From positions 1-64,000 of the forward strand of contig NW_019775444.1 of NCBI RefSeq assembly GCF_001039355.2: a stretch of 64,000 bases of DNA, written 5' to 3'. This stretch comes from Lingula anatina. Taxonomy: Eukaryota; Brachiopoda; Lingulata; Lingulida; Lingulidae. The first letter of the stretch is position 1; each line of letters begins with the position of its first letter. The notes under the pieces were generated by a model. That model did not search any database and was not told the DNA's origin. It worked only from the letters and a program-made list of their open reading frames with translations. Shown here one piece after another: positions 10,360-22,221 of the stretch. A program made the translations under genes and the position numbers.

Positions 10360-10850
10360 CATTCCAACTATTTTTACCCATTCTTGTGGCCGGCATAAAT
10401 ATTTTCCTCATACTCAAAACTTTCGAAGTGCATTCCAAGTGGAGAAATATCAAATGGTTTTCTAAGTGTATTCTAACTGCACTATGGGTGCATTCTAAAT
10501 ATTCTTACGGCATTCCGACAGCATTCGACACATTCTGATCGCATTCGAAGGAGAACCAAAAAGGCAAGACACTTCAAATCCTGCTAGAATGAGCCTGAAT
10601 GCAACTCGAATGCATCTCGATGGCTGCGAAATCCTATTTCAGCCAGAAATTGAACTACACTTGTACGGCATTAGAAATGTATTGTAAATATTCTGTCTGC
10701 ATTCTGATAGAATTATTGATATTCCTAGTTTTCCAACTTCATTCGAGATGCATTTGAGAGCTAATACAGCTGAAATGTGCACGACTCATTCCAGGCGGAT
10801 TCAAGCGCATTCTGAGCATTCCAACGGCGTTCTTACAAGAATTTAGGTCA
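10360..10850. repeat. Degenerate GCATTC-motif array
   Basis: Over about 490 bases GCATTC followed by C, T or G and then A/G recurs more than a dozen times at irregular 10-60 bp spacing, with several inverted GAATGC copies (about 10590-10612). It is too irregular for a satellite. It resembles the subterminal ATTCC arrays of the CCGGTGT elements, so it may be an old element end. Confidence 0.5.
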
Positions 10851-10890
10851 ATTTGAAAATGGTCTAAAAAGTTCCTCTACACATCCCCCG

Positions 10891-10892
<2 letters not shown>

Positions 10893-10948
<56 letters not shown>

Positions 10949-10979
10949 GTTGTTGTTGTTGTTGGGGGGGGGGAGGGGG
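10893..10979. repeat. Compound microsatellite (ATT)n-(GTT)n-G-run
   Basis: (ATT)n 10893-10948, (GTT)n to 10963, then a G-rich run. The following 800 bases (10980-11790) show no gene I can support. Confidence 0.9.
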
Positions 10980-11790
10980 TTTTTTAAACCGAAAGTTGTC
11001 TTTGGTCACACTAATCTCGACTTGATCTTTACTTTCAAATCTTTAAAACTTGCAGCAATCTGACACTTACTTTACGTTTGTCTTGTCCTCTCCGATGCTT
11101 GCCGCCTGCCTTCCAGCCAGCTAGCGTTCTATGTGTTTTTCAACTGGCTTTATATCTTATATAAGCTTACGTTTTTCCTGATATCGCAGTTGCTATTTTC
11201 ATCACGCACATGAGGACTGACTCACGCTACCATTCTGATCTTCTTATTTTATGCACTCCTCCACATGTATTTTAGACGGTAGAATTAGCCTTAATAAACG
11301 AGTGACACGGCACATTCATGTATTATTTTTTATTATTTCTATTTAAATAAAATAAACATAAAAACTTATTTACTGTCAGAATTCTTAAAAGGGAAATGTA
11401 AACCCATTAAAGTTTAGATCAAGCTGAAATTAAACAACCTGTACGGTAACCGTACCCTCTAGCAGTATGGCAGATATTATAGGCAAATTTTCAATATGGC
11501 AGAGAATCAAATGACTGTCTATTTATCCAAAGACATATCTGTGGATGTCTTTTGAAAATCAATCTGTCGCCTTGGTAGAGGGAACGGTAACATTGAGAAT
11601 AACGTCGTCCCATACGGGGTTTGGCTTAATTCTTAAAATAGAAACCAACCCTATGTCCTTGGGTAATTATCGTACCTGAGTTTCTGTTAAACTTCAGCGA
11701 CTTCCGCAGTATACCCTCTACCACGATGGTATATATTATTGCCTTGGATTCTATCATAAGAAATAGACTAAATGTTGCACTATCAACTTT

Positions 11791-13058
11791 TTGTGTTTTC
11801 ATAGACTTTCATAAAGCATTTAGTTGCATCGACAAATATGTTTAATGTGCAAATTATTGAGATCTGGTATAGATGGAAAAGTATACTGGGCTATTAGAAA
11901 CATAGATATGCATTTACATGTACAGTAGCTTGTGTAATAGTAGGAGACATGCAGATGATGTGGTATTTATTGCTCCTACCGAGGAAAACTTGCAAACTAT
12001 GTTTGATAAGCTAAGTGAGTGAGCCTATAAATGGAGTTTATTTGTTAACCAAAAGAAAACAAAAATCGTACATTTCAGAAAACCAGGGATTGAAAGGAGT
12101 AACTTTCAATTTAACTGCAATGGAGTGCTACTTGATTATGAAAAGACTTATAAATATCTTGGAGTTACCTTAGCAGATACATTTAATTATAGTACAAATG
12201 CAGATGTGATGTCCCATGCTGCAGGTAGGGCATTGGGATCCATAATAGCTAAGTATAAACATTAAGGATATATGGGGTATTCCACATACACAAAGCTTTT
12301 TTATTCTTGTGTTAGTCCCATTTTAGATGGTGTAAAGCGAATGACTTACGTTTTTACTAATTACAGATAACAATTAAAATGGAATCAGAAGAGTAAAAGG
12401 ATAGGGAGTTACTGAGCTTAAGTTATGTTTCATCAAGAGTCAACAAGTGTAGAACATGTTTTTAGTGTCAGAAAAAGATGGAAAAGGTCAAAGTCAGTAA
12501 CAGTTTATGTGATTGGTTAACTTCATAACATATTTTAATTTTGATCAACTGTTCATCACATGATAAATGAGTTTTGAATAAGGTCCAAGCATGAGTAAGT
12601 CAAATAATATTTTAGATATCTTTAATTGAAAACAAGTCTCTTAGAGATTACCTAATAAGGAAATGTTGCATGGTGACTTGCAACATGAGAATGGAAAATA
12701 TTTTGTAATCACGCAAAGACAATGGCAAGAAAACAAGCAAATGCGTGATCAGTGGGCAGAAATAGAGTTTATATACTTGTGAAATTGTAAGAAAATTGAG
12801 TCGGTGAATAAACGTTCCAAAGCTCCAGATCGTTCTCGTTATTCTTCACTATAACATAGAATATGCAGCAGGTGTTTGGGGATATAATGACTATAAGCAG
12901 CTAGATAAAATCCAGTTTAGAGCCACCAGGGCATTTATTGGGGTGCACAGAGTTACTCCTCTTCTGGCCATAGAAGGAGATATAGGGTGGATGAATACTA
13001 AGTATAAAAGATGGTTGCACCTTATAAGATTGTGGAACAGGCTTGTGAACTTGAGTTA
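11791..13058 (+). pseudogene. LINE reverse-transcriptase fragment, split by a solo LTR
   Basis: Starts with F-I-D-F-H-K-A-F (the RT motif with the first catalytic Asp), continues to a degenerate H-A-D-D-V-V (normally YADD, second and third catalytic Asp), then K-T-K-I-V-H-F and K-Y-L-G-V, and A-G-R-A-L-G-S. After the LTR insertion (12328-12856) it resumes with A-A-G-V-W-G-Y and R-A-T-R-A-F-I-G-V-H. Several stops and frame changes lie within. It is truncated at both ends. Once the LTR and one target copy are removed, the SPILDYAAGVWG-type motif is continuous. Confidence 0.75.
12328..12856 (+). mobile_element. Solo LTR with TAGA target duplication
   Basis: 529 bp, begins TGGTGTAAAG and ends CTATAACA, flanked by TAGA on both sides (12324-12327, 12857-12860). 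AATAAA occurs near the right end (about 12807) and a TTATATA box lies about 12768, so the transcription sense is plus. It interrupts the LINE reading frame at a position whose repair restores the protein motif, which is strong evidence for the boundaries. The internal region was lost, as in LTR-LTR recombination. Confidence 0.75.
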
Positions 13059-13079
13059 GCCATTAAGAATAACTAATAT

Positions 13080-13493
13080 CAAGTAAAATAAATGACCGTA
13101 GATGGACTTTTCCAATTTTTCAACGTCTTTTAGATATAAGCACGAGTAATATTCATCCTCCTCATTCAAACATTTACTCAACCAGACATACACGTCGATA
13201 CACACACAACACGTCCACATCAATAAACGAGAGATGACTAGAAACATCAAACCTACTGTGGTCGGAANAGTCAATCCATACAAGTCTCCTGGTTGGGGCA
13301 CTGGTGAAACATATCCCGGGAATTGTCCCTGGGGAGAAAACTGCAAAAACCCTTGTGGCTGCGGTGCTTGGCTCATTGCTGAACTCACACGTGGTATTGG
13401 CGTCGAGTGATTCGTTGTCACTTATATCTTGTTGACGCTTTCTCCACTGATATCCTTTTCTTTGTTTTTCCTTTTGTTGTTTTTCTTTACCAT
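13080..13493 (-). pseudogene. Unrecognised basic/proline-rich coding fragment across an N
   Basis: From an ATG at 13493 (minus) a frame encodes a Lys/Arg/Asn-rich start, one in-frame stop after 23 codons, then a Pro/Gln/Ser-rich stretch up to the N at 13267. To the left of the N another open frame follows, but continuity across N is unproven. The basic start followed by a Pro/Gln linker resembles LINE ORF1 N-termini, though nothing diagnostic is present. The region 13530-14820 to its right is without supported features. Confidence 0.3.
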
Positions 13494-14820
13494 GGTATGC
13501 GGGCGTAACTATAATATTCATCATACCTCATGCTACTAAGCTGTCAAGGTAGAGTCCTTTCAATAAAGAAGAAAATGTAGAGGACCTCGTTCATGAGCCT
13601 CTCCCACGACCGGAACCGGAACCCCACGCGAAGCGAACTGTCCTTTTGTTCAGTAGTTTGGCACGCGCAACTGGTTTTTAGTGTTGCTAACAAACTGCTA
13701 GTTAATTTTGTTATCAGTTATTTCATCCTATATGAAATTTCCGCAGTCAAAAATTGAACTAATTATTGTTTGTTGGGTTGAAATGCATGAGCGTCAGCAT
13801 CAATCCGTCTCAAAAAATTCCTATTGCATTAATTTATAAATGTATAATTTATTTATGTACTTACGTTTTAATTTGAAATATCTGCATTCAAGCGTTCAAG
13901 TATTTATAAAACATGAATGATAATGAAAGAGGAATAAGGAAATAACATATTACTTATATTATGCTTATATTATAATATTGAAATTAAATGAGGTGCATTG
14001 ACATACATGTAGGCGCAATGACAATCCAACTACAACGTGCAACAGGGGGAAGTCTGGCTGTATGATCACACAATATACGAAAGTACGGTCAATTAAAAGT
14101 GTAAATCATCAGTTAAAGAGGAGGGGGTCTTACTATAGCTCGCTATCTATTGTTAAACCCGACTGTTGTTTTCTCTCGAACAAGCTTAAATCATGCCTAT
14201 ACAATTACTGTGTCTCCGGCTGCCGTTCAGAAACGCCATGTCGAACATATTTTGCTACAGTGAGAAACATGGTACACTAGCGACTTGTTTTAGATCACTT
14301 AAGAAAGGATGCATACGTGCGACACCAGAGGAAAAACAATCAAGTATGCATCTGATCCATTATTAGTAATTGCACAGTGCATGTTAGGAATAGGATTTTT
14401 GGATAAAAAGCTTCTATTCAACTCGCTTAGACCTAGGGCGTGATGCTATCATCCGCTGAAACACGTATCTGAACCCTCTACCTGAACCTGAAGTCCCTTT
14501 AGCTGAAACAAAAACTGCCCCTTGAACCTGTCCATTTTTTAATCGTCAAATGATTTGTGATTTCATTGAATGTCTTTGATCGAAAGCCTTCAAGTAACAA
14601 TAACCGAACCATGTGCTGATTATTTATTAAAGCGTAATTAAGTTTATTCAACATGATCTATTTTGTAAACAATACTTGCCAAGATTGAGCTTGGATTGAT
14701 CACCGTCACTATTTAGCTACTCGCCTATAATGCGTGCTAAACGATAGACAACTTCAAATATTATCTGTGTAACTGTGCAAATGAACGCTTTTAGTTAAAA
14801 TATAACGAAGCCGGCATTTA

Positions 14821-14910
14821 ATCCATCGAACATATTTATATTTGTTCTTTTAAAACCAGTGTAAGGTTAACGCCAAATCAAAGCAAGCCTTGCAGACTGG
14901 TTTTGTTTAA
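14821..14910 (+). repeat. Repeat copy left of an N join
   Basis: Ninety bases (ATCCATCGAACATATT ... GACTGGTTTTGTTTAA) recur at 15101-15188, starting two bases after the N at 15099. See the duplicate entry. Confidence 0.85.
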
Positions 14911-15100
14911 CCCTCAATCACCTTTCAGGGGCCTCGCAGGCCCGGACCCATGTATCTTTTGCTCTCTCTTCGTTCGCATGAGGTTTTGAGCCTGTTCCTT
15001 TCATGTAATCCTCAAGCAACTTATACCCCATCAATGGATAAATAATTAGTTTTGAAATAATTTACAACATATGTAGAAATTAACTTTTCCAAAAGTTANA

Positions 15101-15188
15101 ATCCTTCGAACATATTATATTTGTTCTTTTAAAACCAGTGTAAGGTTAACGCCAAATCAAAGCAAGCCTTGCAGACTGGTTTTGTTTA
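15101..15188 (+). repeat. Repeat copy right of an N join
   Basis: Nearly identical to 14821-14910. The copy begins immediately after the N, as expected when two overlapping contig ends or two alleles are laid in tandem. The stretch 15190-17030 has no gene I can support, apart from the small repeat at 16237. Confidence 0.85.
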
Positions 15189-16236
15189 AATTGTCGTACA
15201 TTAAGTAAAGCTAAGTAAAGCCTGTTTCTACTTCGCAGTGTTCATCCCAGCTATAAAACTGCATGAAGGATAACAATACTCCGTAGACCTGTGCTTCAGG
15301 TTTCCAGGAGTCCCGTGTAACACAATAATATCGAAGGCCTGAGAGTAATACATATGAGGCCGTGTATGAAAGGTTTAACAAATTAGAAATTCAAGAATTT
15401 TAACATGCTACGTACATGCACATCACTTAATAAGTCATTTCACAAAAATCGCATCTAATTGTTTAGATTAACCTTTACTTTTATCGATCTCATCTCTGAC
15501 ATCGAATTTAGTCCAAAATATTAGTAAATTTAGAATTATTAGCTAAAACGTAAATTGTCCTAATTTGTCAGATGATCAAAAATGCCGGTGATCCACGCGG
15601 AGGGTACGCTTTCCTGAAGGTAGCGGCGACGAACGGCGACGATATTTTTCTGAATAGTGAATGAACCTTTATTAGTTACGAAAAGCCCCCTTTTCAACAG
15701 TCGCGTTTAATTTATTACTTCATGTCACAAAGTTAATTTATACAGGCAAAACTTTATTCAAGGAAAGAGTTTCACGAAATAAACGAGAGTAAAATGTAAG
15801 TCGGCACAAATATAAGTCATACAACAATGAGTCATGTCGGATTATAAGGGCATACCTTGATGCAAAACAGTCTATCGTTTCTTCCACCGCGAGTCCCTTT
15901 ATTTACTGTAATGTATTACTCATTACCCGTTTCATTTGACACTCTCTCTTTTTATCTCCCTTCCCCTTTCTCTTGTTAGAAGGAGGGTAAATAATTAAGC
16001 ACACAAAATCTGCACCACAAATCTTCAGAAAAACATAAGTCAACGAACCAGTGGGCTGATCCACAACATCCGACACAGCAGAATGAATCAAATAACAGCT
16101 AGCACAAATTTGTATGCAGTTAGCTATAGTGTCACTACATACATAATCAGCTGCACGCGCGAAGCTGTTGAACAAAAGGATAGTTCGCTACGGGAGACCG
16201 TGTGTTTACATAAGTACTCTAAGGGGGCGTGGATAC

Positions 16237-16327
16237 CCAGGCGACCAGGGGATTAGGCTAGTTACTATATGCCGTCAACAATCGTTTAGCGACCCTATCA
16301 TTATACACTCTCTCTATTGTATTTTCC
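16237..16327 (+). repeat. Dispersed repeat (partner 42991-43083)
   Basis: CCAGGCGACCAGGGGATTAG through CTCTATTGTATTTTCC recurs at 42991-43083 in the same orientation with few changes. Non-coding. Confidence 0.75.
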
Positions 16328-17215
16328 ACCGCATTAATCGCAGTGTAATCGTCAAATGGTCCACGGGTTAAATTTACACATTCTTAATCCAAGTACGGTA
16401 TACGCCTAAGGCAAAACATGAATAATTGTCGCAGTTCATTTGTACGTCGTATAGAATATATAATCATTTTCCATACTCCTGAAAATAGTAGTAAAAGCAT
16501 GCCCACTAGGCAAATGAGGTAATTACATGCTTACACAATTGTTTTGCACCTGACCTAAGTGTAAAATTGAAGATCGCTAAGCTACCTTTAGTTATGACTG
16601 AACTGGACTTGTTTGTTAGTTAATTGCTGTAGTAGACACCACGTCTGTAACTTGGTGAGCATCATTTCATAGAATACGCTGGTATATGATTCAAGCTCTA
16701 AAAAGATATTAGTCACATTGCGAAGGGCAGCAATTAAAATCTATGAGAGGCAGACCCATAAGTTTTGCTTTTGTCAATGATACCTGCGATTTAGGTAAAG
16801 ACTTATATGCACAGCTGTGTTATACCTGGCCTCAGTATAGAATTGAAGCTTGTAGAGATTGCAATATTCATAAATGTGTACCTCTTGTGCTTTTTTTCCA
16901 GAACTTACTACTTAAAGGTGGACCAGCAAACACCACGGTTTACAACACTATTATTTAGCCTGTGCAGTTTCACTAGTTCAAGTCCTATTGATGCAGAGTC
17001 TCACAATTTACATAGGATTAAAAAAGCTTTAGTTTTGCCTTTGTCTTACTTTTTGGTCGATGTCATCAAAGATGTCGAACTTTATTCTTTCTCGTTGGTT
17101 TCCTGTTATCTTCCCATATACTGCTCCATTGAAATACCATGCCATTTCGATGTCTTCATGCTCATTTAGGCGTTGTAACAACATGGCGTCCGCTAATTTG
17201 TATCCACTTCGACTT

Positions 17216-17677
17216 CCCAGCAGGCATAGTTGCGTTGGATCAACGTTGAAAACAGGCTGATACGTTGAATTGCCGTTCATCTACCTAAATTCAACGTAAA
17301 ATCAACGTTGATCCAGCCACGTCAAAACACCGTCATAATGTGACGTTGACTCAACGTTGTATTTTGGTCATTGACACAACCTTGCAGACATGGATTGTAA
17401 TTTAAAATATTAATTATTGAAAACGTGATACTTTGTTTATCAATACTGTAACTAACTTTATCAAAATAATAAAAACGTGTTTTAAAGTAAAAGTGACAGT
17501 TGTTTGTGTCTTTAGTGAACTAGTGAATTTTCTTAACTTGTTATTCAGAAATACATTCTAATAAACTGAATTCCTTGCAAGGTCAGCTAACACTAGGATG
17601 AATAAGTTGCTGTTAATAAAGTTAACAGTTCTCGGAACCCTGTTACAGATAGACAAGTTGAGGTGACTGTGACTTTG

Positions 17678-17751
<74 letters not shown>

Positions 17752-18156
17752 AAACCTTCGGAATTTTAACTTAAAGGCCATACATATATACCCTACATAT
17801 ATTTAGCCATCAAACATGTCCTACTGCTAAACACATCCAGGCTAAAAGGGTGTACCATGCTTAGGTGCAAAACATGCTTAGGAGCTGAATGCGTTGAAAA
17901 AATCAGAAAAAGCAGGCACTTGGATGTTTTTACAGTGACCGTTATAATTGTTTACCTGTGTTTTGTACCAAAAATAAAAACATTTCAGGTCATTTTAATG
18001 TCTTCTCATGCAAGAATGTTGTCTAACAACTGGGGTTGATACAATGTTGTTATCTGACGTTGAGTCAACTTTCAAATCCAATGTTTATCCAACGTATTAT
18101 CAACGTTATGGTTCAACGTTGTTTCAACGTTAAAACAACATAATTTGCCCGCTGGG
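17216..18156. mobile_element. 941-bp MITE with CAACGTTGA subrepeats
   Basis: Ends CCCAGCAGGCATA and TTTGCCCGCTGGG form an inverted pair. Many copies of CAACGTTGA / TTCAACGTT lie subterminally at both ends. It sits inside a LINE ORF1 and is flanked by TT on both sides, compatible with a 2-bp target. A TA microsatellite (17679-17749) and AT-rich filler make up the middle. No protein. Confidence 0.8.
17679..17749. repeat. (TA)n microsatellite
   Basis: About 35 TA units inside the MITE. Confidence 0.97.
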
Positions 18157-18789
18157 TTGTTTTAAAGACTTCTGGTTCTCAGTATCCTTCCCTTGATTTC
18201 TGTGTTCTTGATTTTCAGCAGTAATGGTTTCGGTTGCCCTGGTTTTCCCTGGATTCTCTGACATGCGGTGATTTCACCTGCTTTTAGGTTTACGTTGGCT
18301 ACACATTTTAGAATTTTGCACACCACATAGCTCGATTTTTCTCCGTCTCTCTCCTATATTCCCATGATTTTCAGGTTCGTTTTTCGTGAATATTGTTCAT
18401 TATAGTTTGCCATTTTTTGTGCTTTCCTTGAAGCCCTGATAGCGTCATCTCATTTCTCTTTAATTATCCTTACGTTTTTGCCTCTTTCGGCCAATTTCTC
18501 TCTGAGTTCATGGTTTTTAATCTCAAATGATTCGATTCGCTCTTTCAGGTATTCGATCCCCCTTCTGTTTTTATCCCGAATTTCCATGATTTTTCTGTCT
18601 GTCTCTTGGCTAAATTCTCTCATAGTGTCACTGATCATGTTTTTTAATTATACCCTGTAGTTCATTAGTTTTAACTGTTGTTTTTTTTTTTTTTTATTTC
18701 TGACTTTTTTTATTTAGGACTCTTCTGCACTACTAGTAGAGTTAAAAACTTCACTATGCAGACGTTTTGTGGGTGGCGGTGGTTCTTTT

Positions 18790-20514
18790 TCATCCTAAGA
18801 TTTTCCAGTACTATTGGACGATTTGCTAGGAAAGTATTTGGATTTATTCCCCGAACTCTAGCTCTTATGTCTTGCATTGGTACACATATCGTCACAAATA
18901 ACATCAAAAAGTTAGACAACCCCAGAGATGCGTCCTCCCTCCACTCTCCACTACCGGAAGTCCCCCTGTACCAGAATTTTATATATGCCCTTAGTCATTT
19001 AAAATAACTACCTAGTCATTTAAAATAACTACCTTGCTTCAATATAAAAAGATCCACATTTTTCAGAAAAAAATTGAACTTGCTAGCTGCAGCCCTGTGA
19101 TTGCATGTCATAATAACAGTTAGTTATCAACTTAATCATATCTATAAACATCATCTTTGTATTTAAACAGCACGTGTATTCCTGCTGTTTGTTATAACAG
19201 TTCTTTCTAACTTTCTGAGAAACGGATTGGGAGGAAAGATGGGACACGTATGGGACTTTTTTTCATTTCTGTCATTTAGGGCGTTCTGTTACGAAGACAC
19301 TCTTCCGCATACTTCATATACGTTTTAACACTACCCCGCGATTCCTTCACGACCTCCACGAGCTCAGTATGAAGATGTACAGTTTTATCATACTTGAACA
19401 TGTAACTGTATCCTAGCAACGAGGGGGCTGATTGGACACATAATGTTCAACATAAAAGCGTTGCTTTTGCGTCATTAACTCGATTAAAAAAATTCACCTT
19501 GATGTATTTTTAAATTGACAACATTAGTAGTCCAATAACATGACAATGTATATTTCTGCATTATCAAAGTCGATAAAATGATACATTCATGAAATTGAAA
19601 ACAGTATAATTTTTTTTATCCAGTACAGGGAAGGGTGGAGCAATGATTCTTGGGTAGGAGAAAACTGCTTTATTTCTCTAGGAAAATCCATTTTAACGAG
19701 TAAATTCCACACAGAGAACCTTTAGCTCACACTTTGTTACAGGCTGCCAGGGGTCTCTCTTGGTTGTAACAGAAATAGATAAAAATTTTCAACCAATTTT
19801 GAAACAACCTCTGGAGGAGAGTAATAGTTCGGCGAGCAAGTTACCGCTTAGTGAGGTGCAATGTCATGCGATTTTTTAATCGGTCTCAATTTGAATCTCG
19901 ATTTTAACACACGGACAATATCAAAGCCGCACACACGCACACAAACAAACACACAAACGCGCGGCCATGCTATTATTGACATCATCATAGTGCCTTTTTC
20001 ACATCATCAAATTTATTTGTAATTGGCAGAAGAAGTTTACCTTTATGCAGTAGCAGACGCTTCTTCCCTAGCCACGCTATGTTGGTCACAACCAACAGCA
20101 CATCTATCACACTCAACGGAATCCACTGACGGCTCATTTTGGTTTCAGTTGACCTTGTCTTTATTTAGTTCATATAACGGAGGCTCATATTGCAGTTGTA
20201 TTATCTTTATTCTTCCTTAATTACAAATCATGATTCTCCATTAGATCGACAGTGAAAACGTTGACGTCTATACCCTCTACTGTAATCCTGCAGTAAACAA
20301 ATAAAAGTACTTAGACTGCGTTCGTTATTATTTTACCTTTCGTTGCGTTATAATCTAAGTATACTCGTTAACTTGTGTTACAGGTTCTCAAATGAGGGCT
20401 TATGCTTACAGTGGCAATATGGAGTGGATTTGGCCTTGATTGCGATAGATGTGACAAGTTAGTATGCACTCAAGTTACTCCCGTCTCACCCACTCTCTGC
20501 CAGGGCCACACATT
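18790..20514. other. AT-rich sequence without supported gene
   Basis: Contains a short tandem duplication (AGTCATTTAAAATAACTACC, about 18990-19032) and an ACACAC/ACAAAC-rich patch near 19935. Open frames here are short, and the one at 20023-20220 would need a non-ATG start. Confidence 0.5.
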
Positions 20515-21770
20515 GATTTTTCAGTAGATCTTCACAGATATATCTCTGGCTTATTGTGTGCACTTCTGCGTGAGAGATATGCATAGAACTGACGACACCA
20601 CCTAGTTAATTTCTGGTCGTAAACTTTGCCCAACACTTGAATCCTGCACGGCATTGACGTTCTGGAACATTGGCAGATCCAGAGAGAATTAAAATTCCAC
20701 AATTGTGAAAAAAAATTCAAGAAGAATATTTGGTGATCAAAGCCGCATTCGGCACTCAGTTACGACAAACATTACAGTTTTGTGCTTCTAGTGATGAACA
20801 ATAAGAGAAAAAAATTATTAGATTTTTTTATTTTCTATGAACTCTTTGTCCTGTAAATTTGTTACAATAAAACAAATAAATCTCATCTAAGTTTGACATT
20901 CATAAAAAATGACCTCAACTGACAAATTATCAAGTAACTTCTATTCTGAGTTTTCTATTTGGTTTACGTTGATCAATAATTGATTCTGACACAACAGGGA
21001 TGTGGGAGATATGAGGAAAGTATCGGTTATTGCATAACACCAATGTGATATTGGAAAGAAAGCTCATTAATATTAATACGAAAAAGACAAAAAAAAAGTT
21101 GACTCAGTACATGTAATAATTTGTTTAGGCATGTGCGTAGAATTGTGATCTTTTCGTTGAACAGAATGATGTTTTAGACTAAGAATTACAATATTTTATA
21201 AGGGTAAATCCGGCGTGTATAAAATGCTTAATTTAGCACAGTACATCACTTCATCCCCTTTTTACCTTTTCTTACAAGTATTAATGCGGCACTGTACTGA
21301 GTAAAAAGATGAACAAGACCGGCATACCAGAGACGTGGGCACGGAACAAAACAATGCCGCAGAAAGGAAAAATTGCACTCACAACTTCAAAGTCCACAAT
21401 AATGTGACGTAACGTACGTGACTTAACTGCCAGTTAATCAGTCGACTCATTAATTCGCAGTTCACAAATACACCCTCGTCGGGCGAGACACGTGATGTCG
21501 TCCCAGGTATAGTTCCAGTCAGCTCGTATTGTACCACAGTCCTGACCTCTGTTGGCGTTGTCTGGATCCGGGCCAAACCACGTGGTCACTGTGGTGTTCA
21601 ACACAGCCCATACGAAGTGTCCTTCTGTCTGGGTGTCAGTGACGCCGATCCACCAGGCAGGAGGAGATGCGATGGCGGCTGGAAGGAAGGTAGAAAGGAT
21701 GACGGGCGATTAAAGGGGCTTCCACTAAAAGTGAAGTGACATCTGCATTTTGAAAGCATATTTTAGACAT
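20515..21770. repeat. Copy 2 of the lectin-flank segmental duplication
   Basis: Matches 235-640, 1080-1280 and 2110-2640 in order, without the LINE of copy 1. It includes the terminal lectin exon. Homology ends shortly before the N at 21850, so the rest of the duplicated gene is not visible. Confidence 0.8.
21434..21678 (-). CDS. Second C-type lectin terminal exon (partial gene)
   Basis: 245 bases from acceptor CTTCCTTCCAG to TAA at 21436-21434. It encodes W-W-I-G, E-G-H-F-V-W, W-F-G-P-D-P-D-N, D-C-G, W-D-D-I-T-C and C-I-C-E-L, the second half of a C-type lectin domain. It is almost the same as exon 3 of the gene at 2335-4305 but two codons shorter. The long-loop triplet reads P-D-P-D here against R-E-S-D there, so the ligand loop has diverged while the scaffold is kept. 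The upstream exons should lie to the right but an N (21850) intervenes, followed by a different gene. The open frame suggests a live paralogue cut by the assembly rather than a pseudogene. Confidence 0.75.
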
Positions 21771-21943
21771 GCATATTGTTGAGTGGGGACAGTTTGACGA
21801 ACGGGGACCCCAGTAAAGGCAAACAAGTAAACAAGTAAATTATACAGGCNCCAGATGGCACTAGAAGTATCTTAAATTGTGACTCAAAGACACGTTCTTT
21901 TGGAGAAATCTAGATGTTAATTCCAAAATAGTAAGGTACCTAC

Positions 21944-22221
21944 CCAGCAACACAGCTGCACTGACTGTTAACGATCTTATTGTCAGTGCACGATAAAGTC
22001 AATGTAAGGCCATGCGGCGGGTCGCTTTTCCTCATTGACCGGTAACACTTTGCACGCACGTCCACCTCTCCCTTCTCCTTCTGCTCACAGAAACACACCG
22101 CGTGGATATACCCCTCCACAAAATATGAGTATCCCTTTTGTTTACTACGCTTAGATAAAGTATTAGTGAAGCAACACAACGAAATTTCTCCCGGCAGAAC
22201 CTCTAAACGGGTAGTCGCCAT
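21944..22221 (-). CDS. First exon of a SWIM zinc-finger protein
   Basis: ATG at 22221-22219, open to a splice donor (GG|GTAGGT) at 21943. The 92 codons end in V-R-A-K-C-Y-R-S-M-R-K, P-P-H-G-L-T-L-T-L, then C-S-C-V-A-G, which is the first half of a SWIM motif (C-x-C-x(n)-C-x-H). The rest (G-x-C-x-H) would be in the next exon, lost beyond the N at 21850. Many invertebrate genomes carry multicopy proteins with this SWIM context, often followed by a YqaJ-type exonuclease domain, so this may be a mobile-element-linked gene; that is inference. The start is chosen because it is the first ATG and has a GCCATGG-like context on the coding strand. Confidence 0.65.

Larger units (their letters stand above)
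17029..18785 (-). pseudogene. L1/Tx1-like LINE ORF1, interrupted by a MITE
   Basis: On the minus strand the pieces run in order. An N-terminal segment (P-P-T-K-R-L-H-S-E, about 18785-18720) precedes a coiled coil rich in E, K and R (18638-18450). Next is an RRM-like block (Y-S-R-K-T-N-L-K-I-M-G, A-C-Q-R-I, G-R-I-L-R; about 18390-18165). After the MITE comes a C-terminal block (E-D-I-E-M-A-W-Y-F-N-G-A-V-Y-G-K, then I-K-F-D-I-F-D-D; 17210-17029). This coiled-coil / RRM / C-terminal-domain order is that of ORF1 RNA-binding proteins. Stops and an A-rich tract break the frame near 18700 and 18450. The associated ORF2 is not adjacent. Confidence 0.65.

Noticed and set aside
15903-16175. 90-codon minus frame with hydrophobic parts
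   Set aside because: No signal or domain pattern that stands out and no supporting context.
20023-20220. A 65-codon frame
   Set aside because: Needs a non-ATG start, no splice sites or family.
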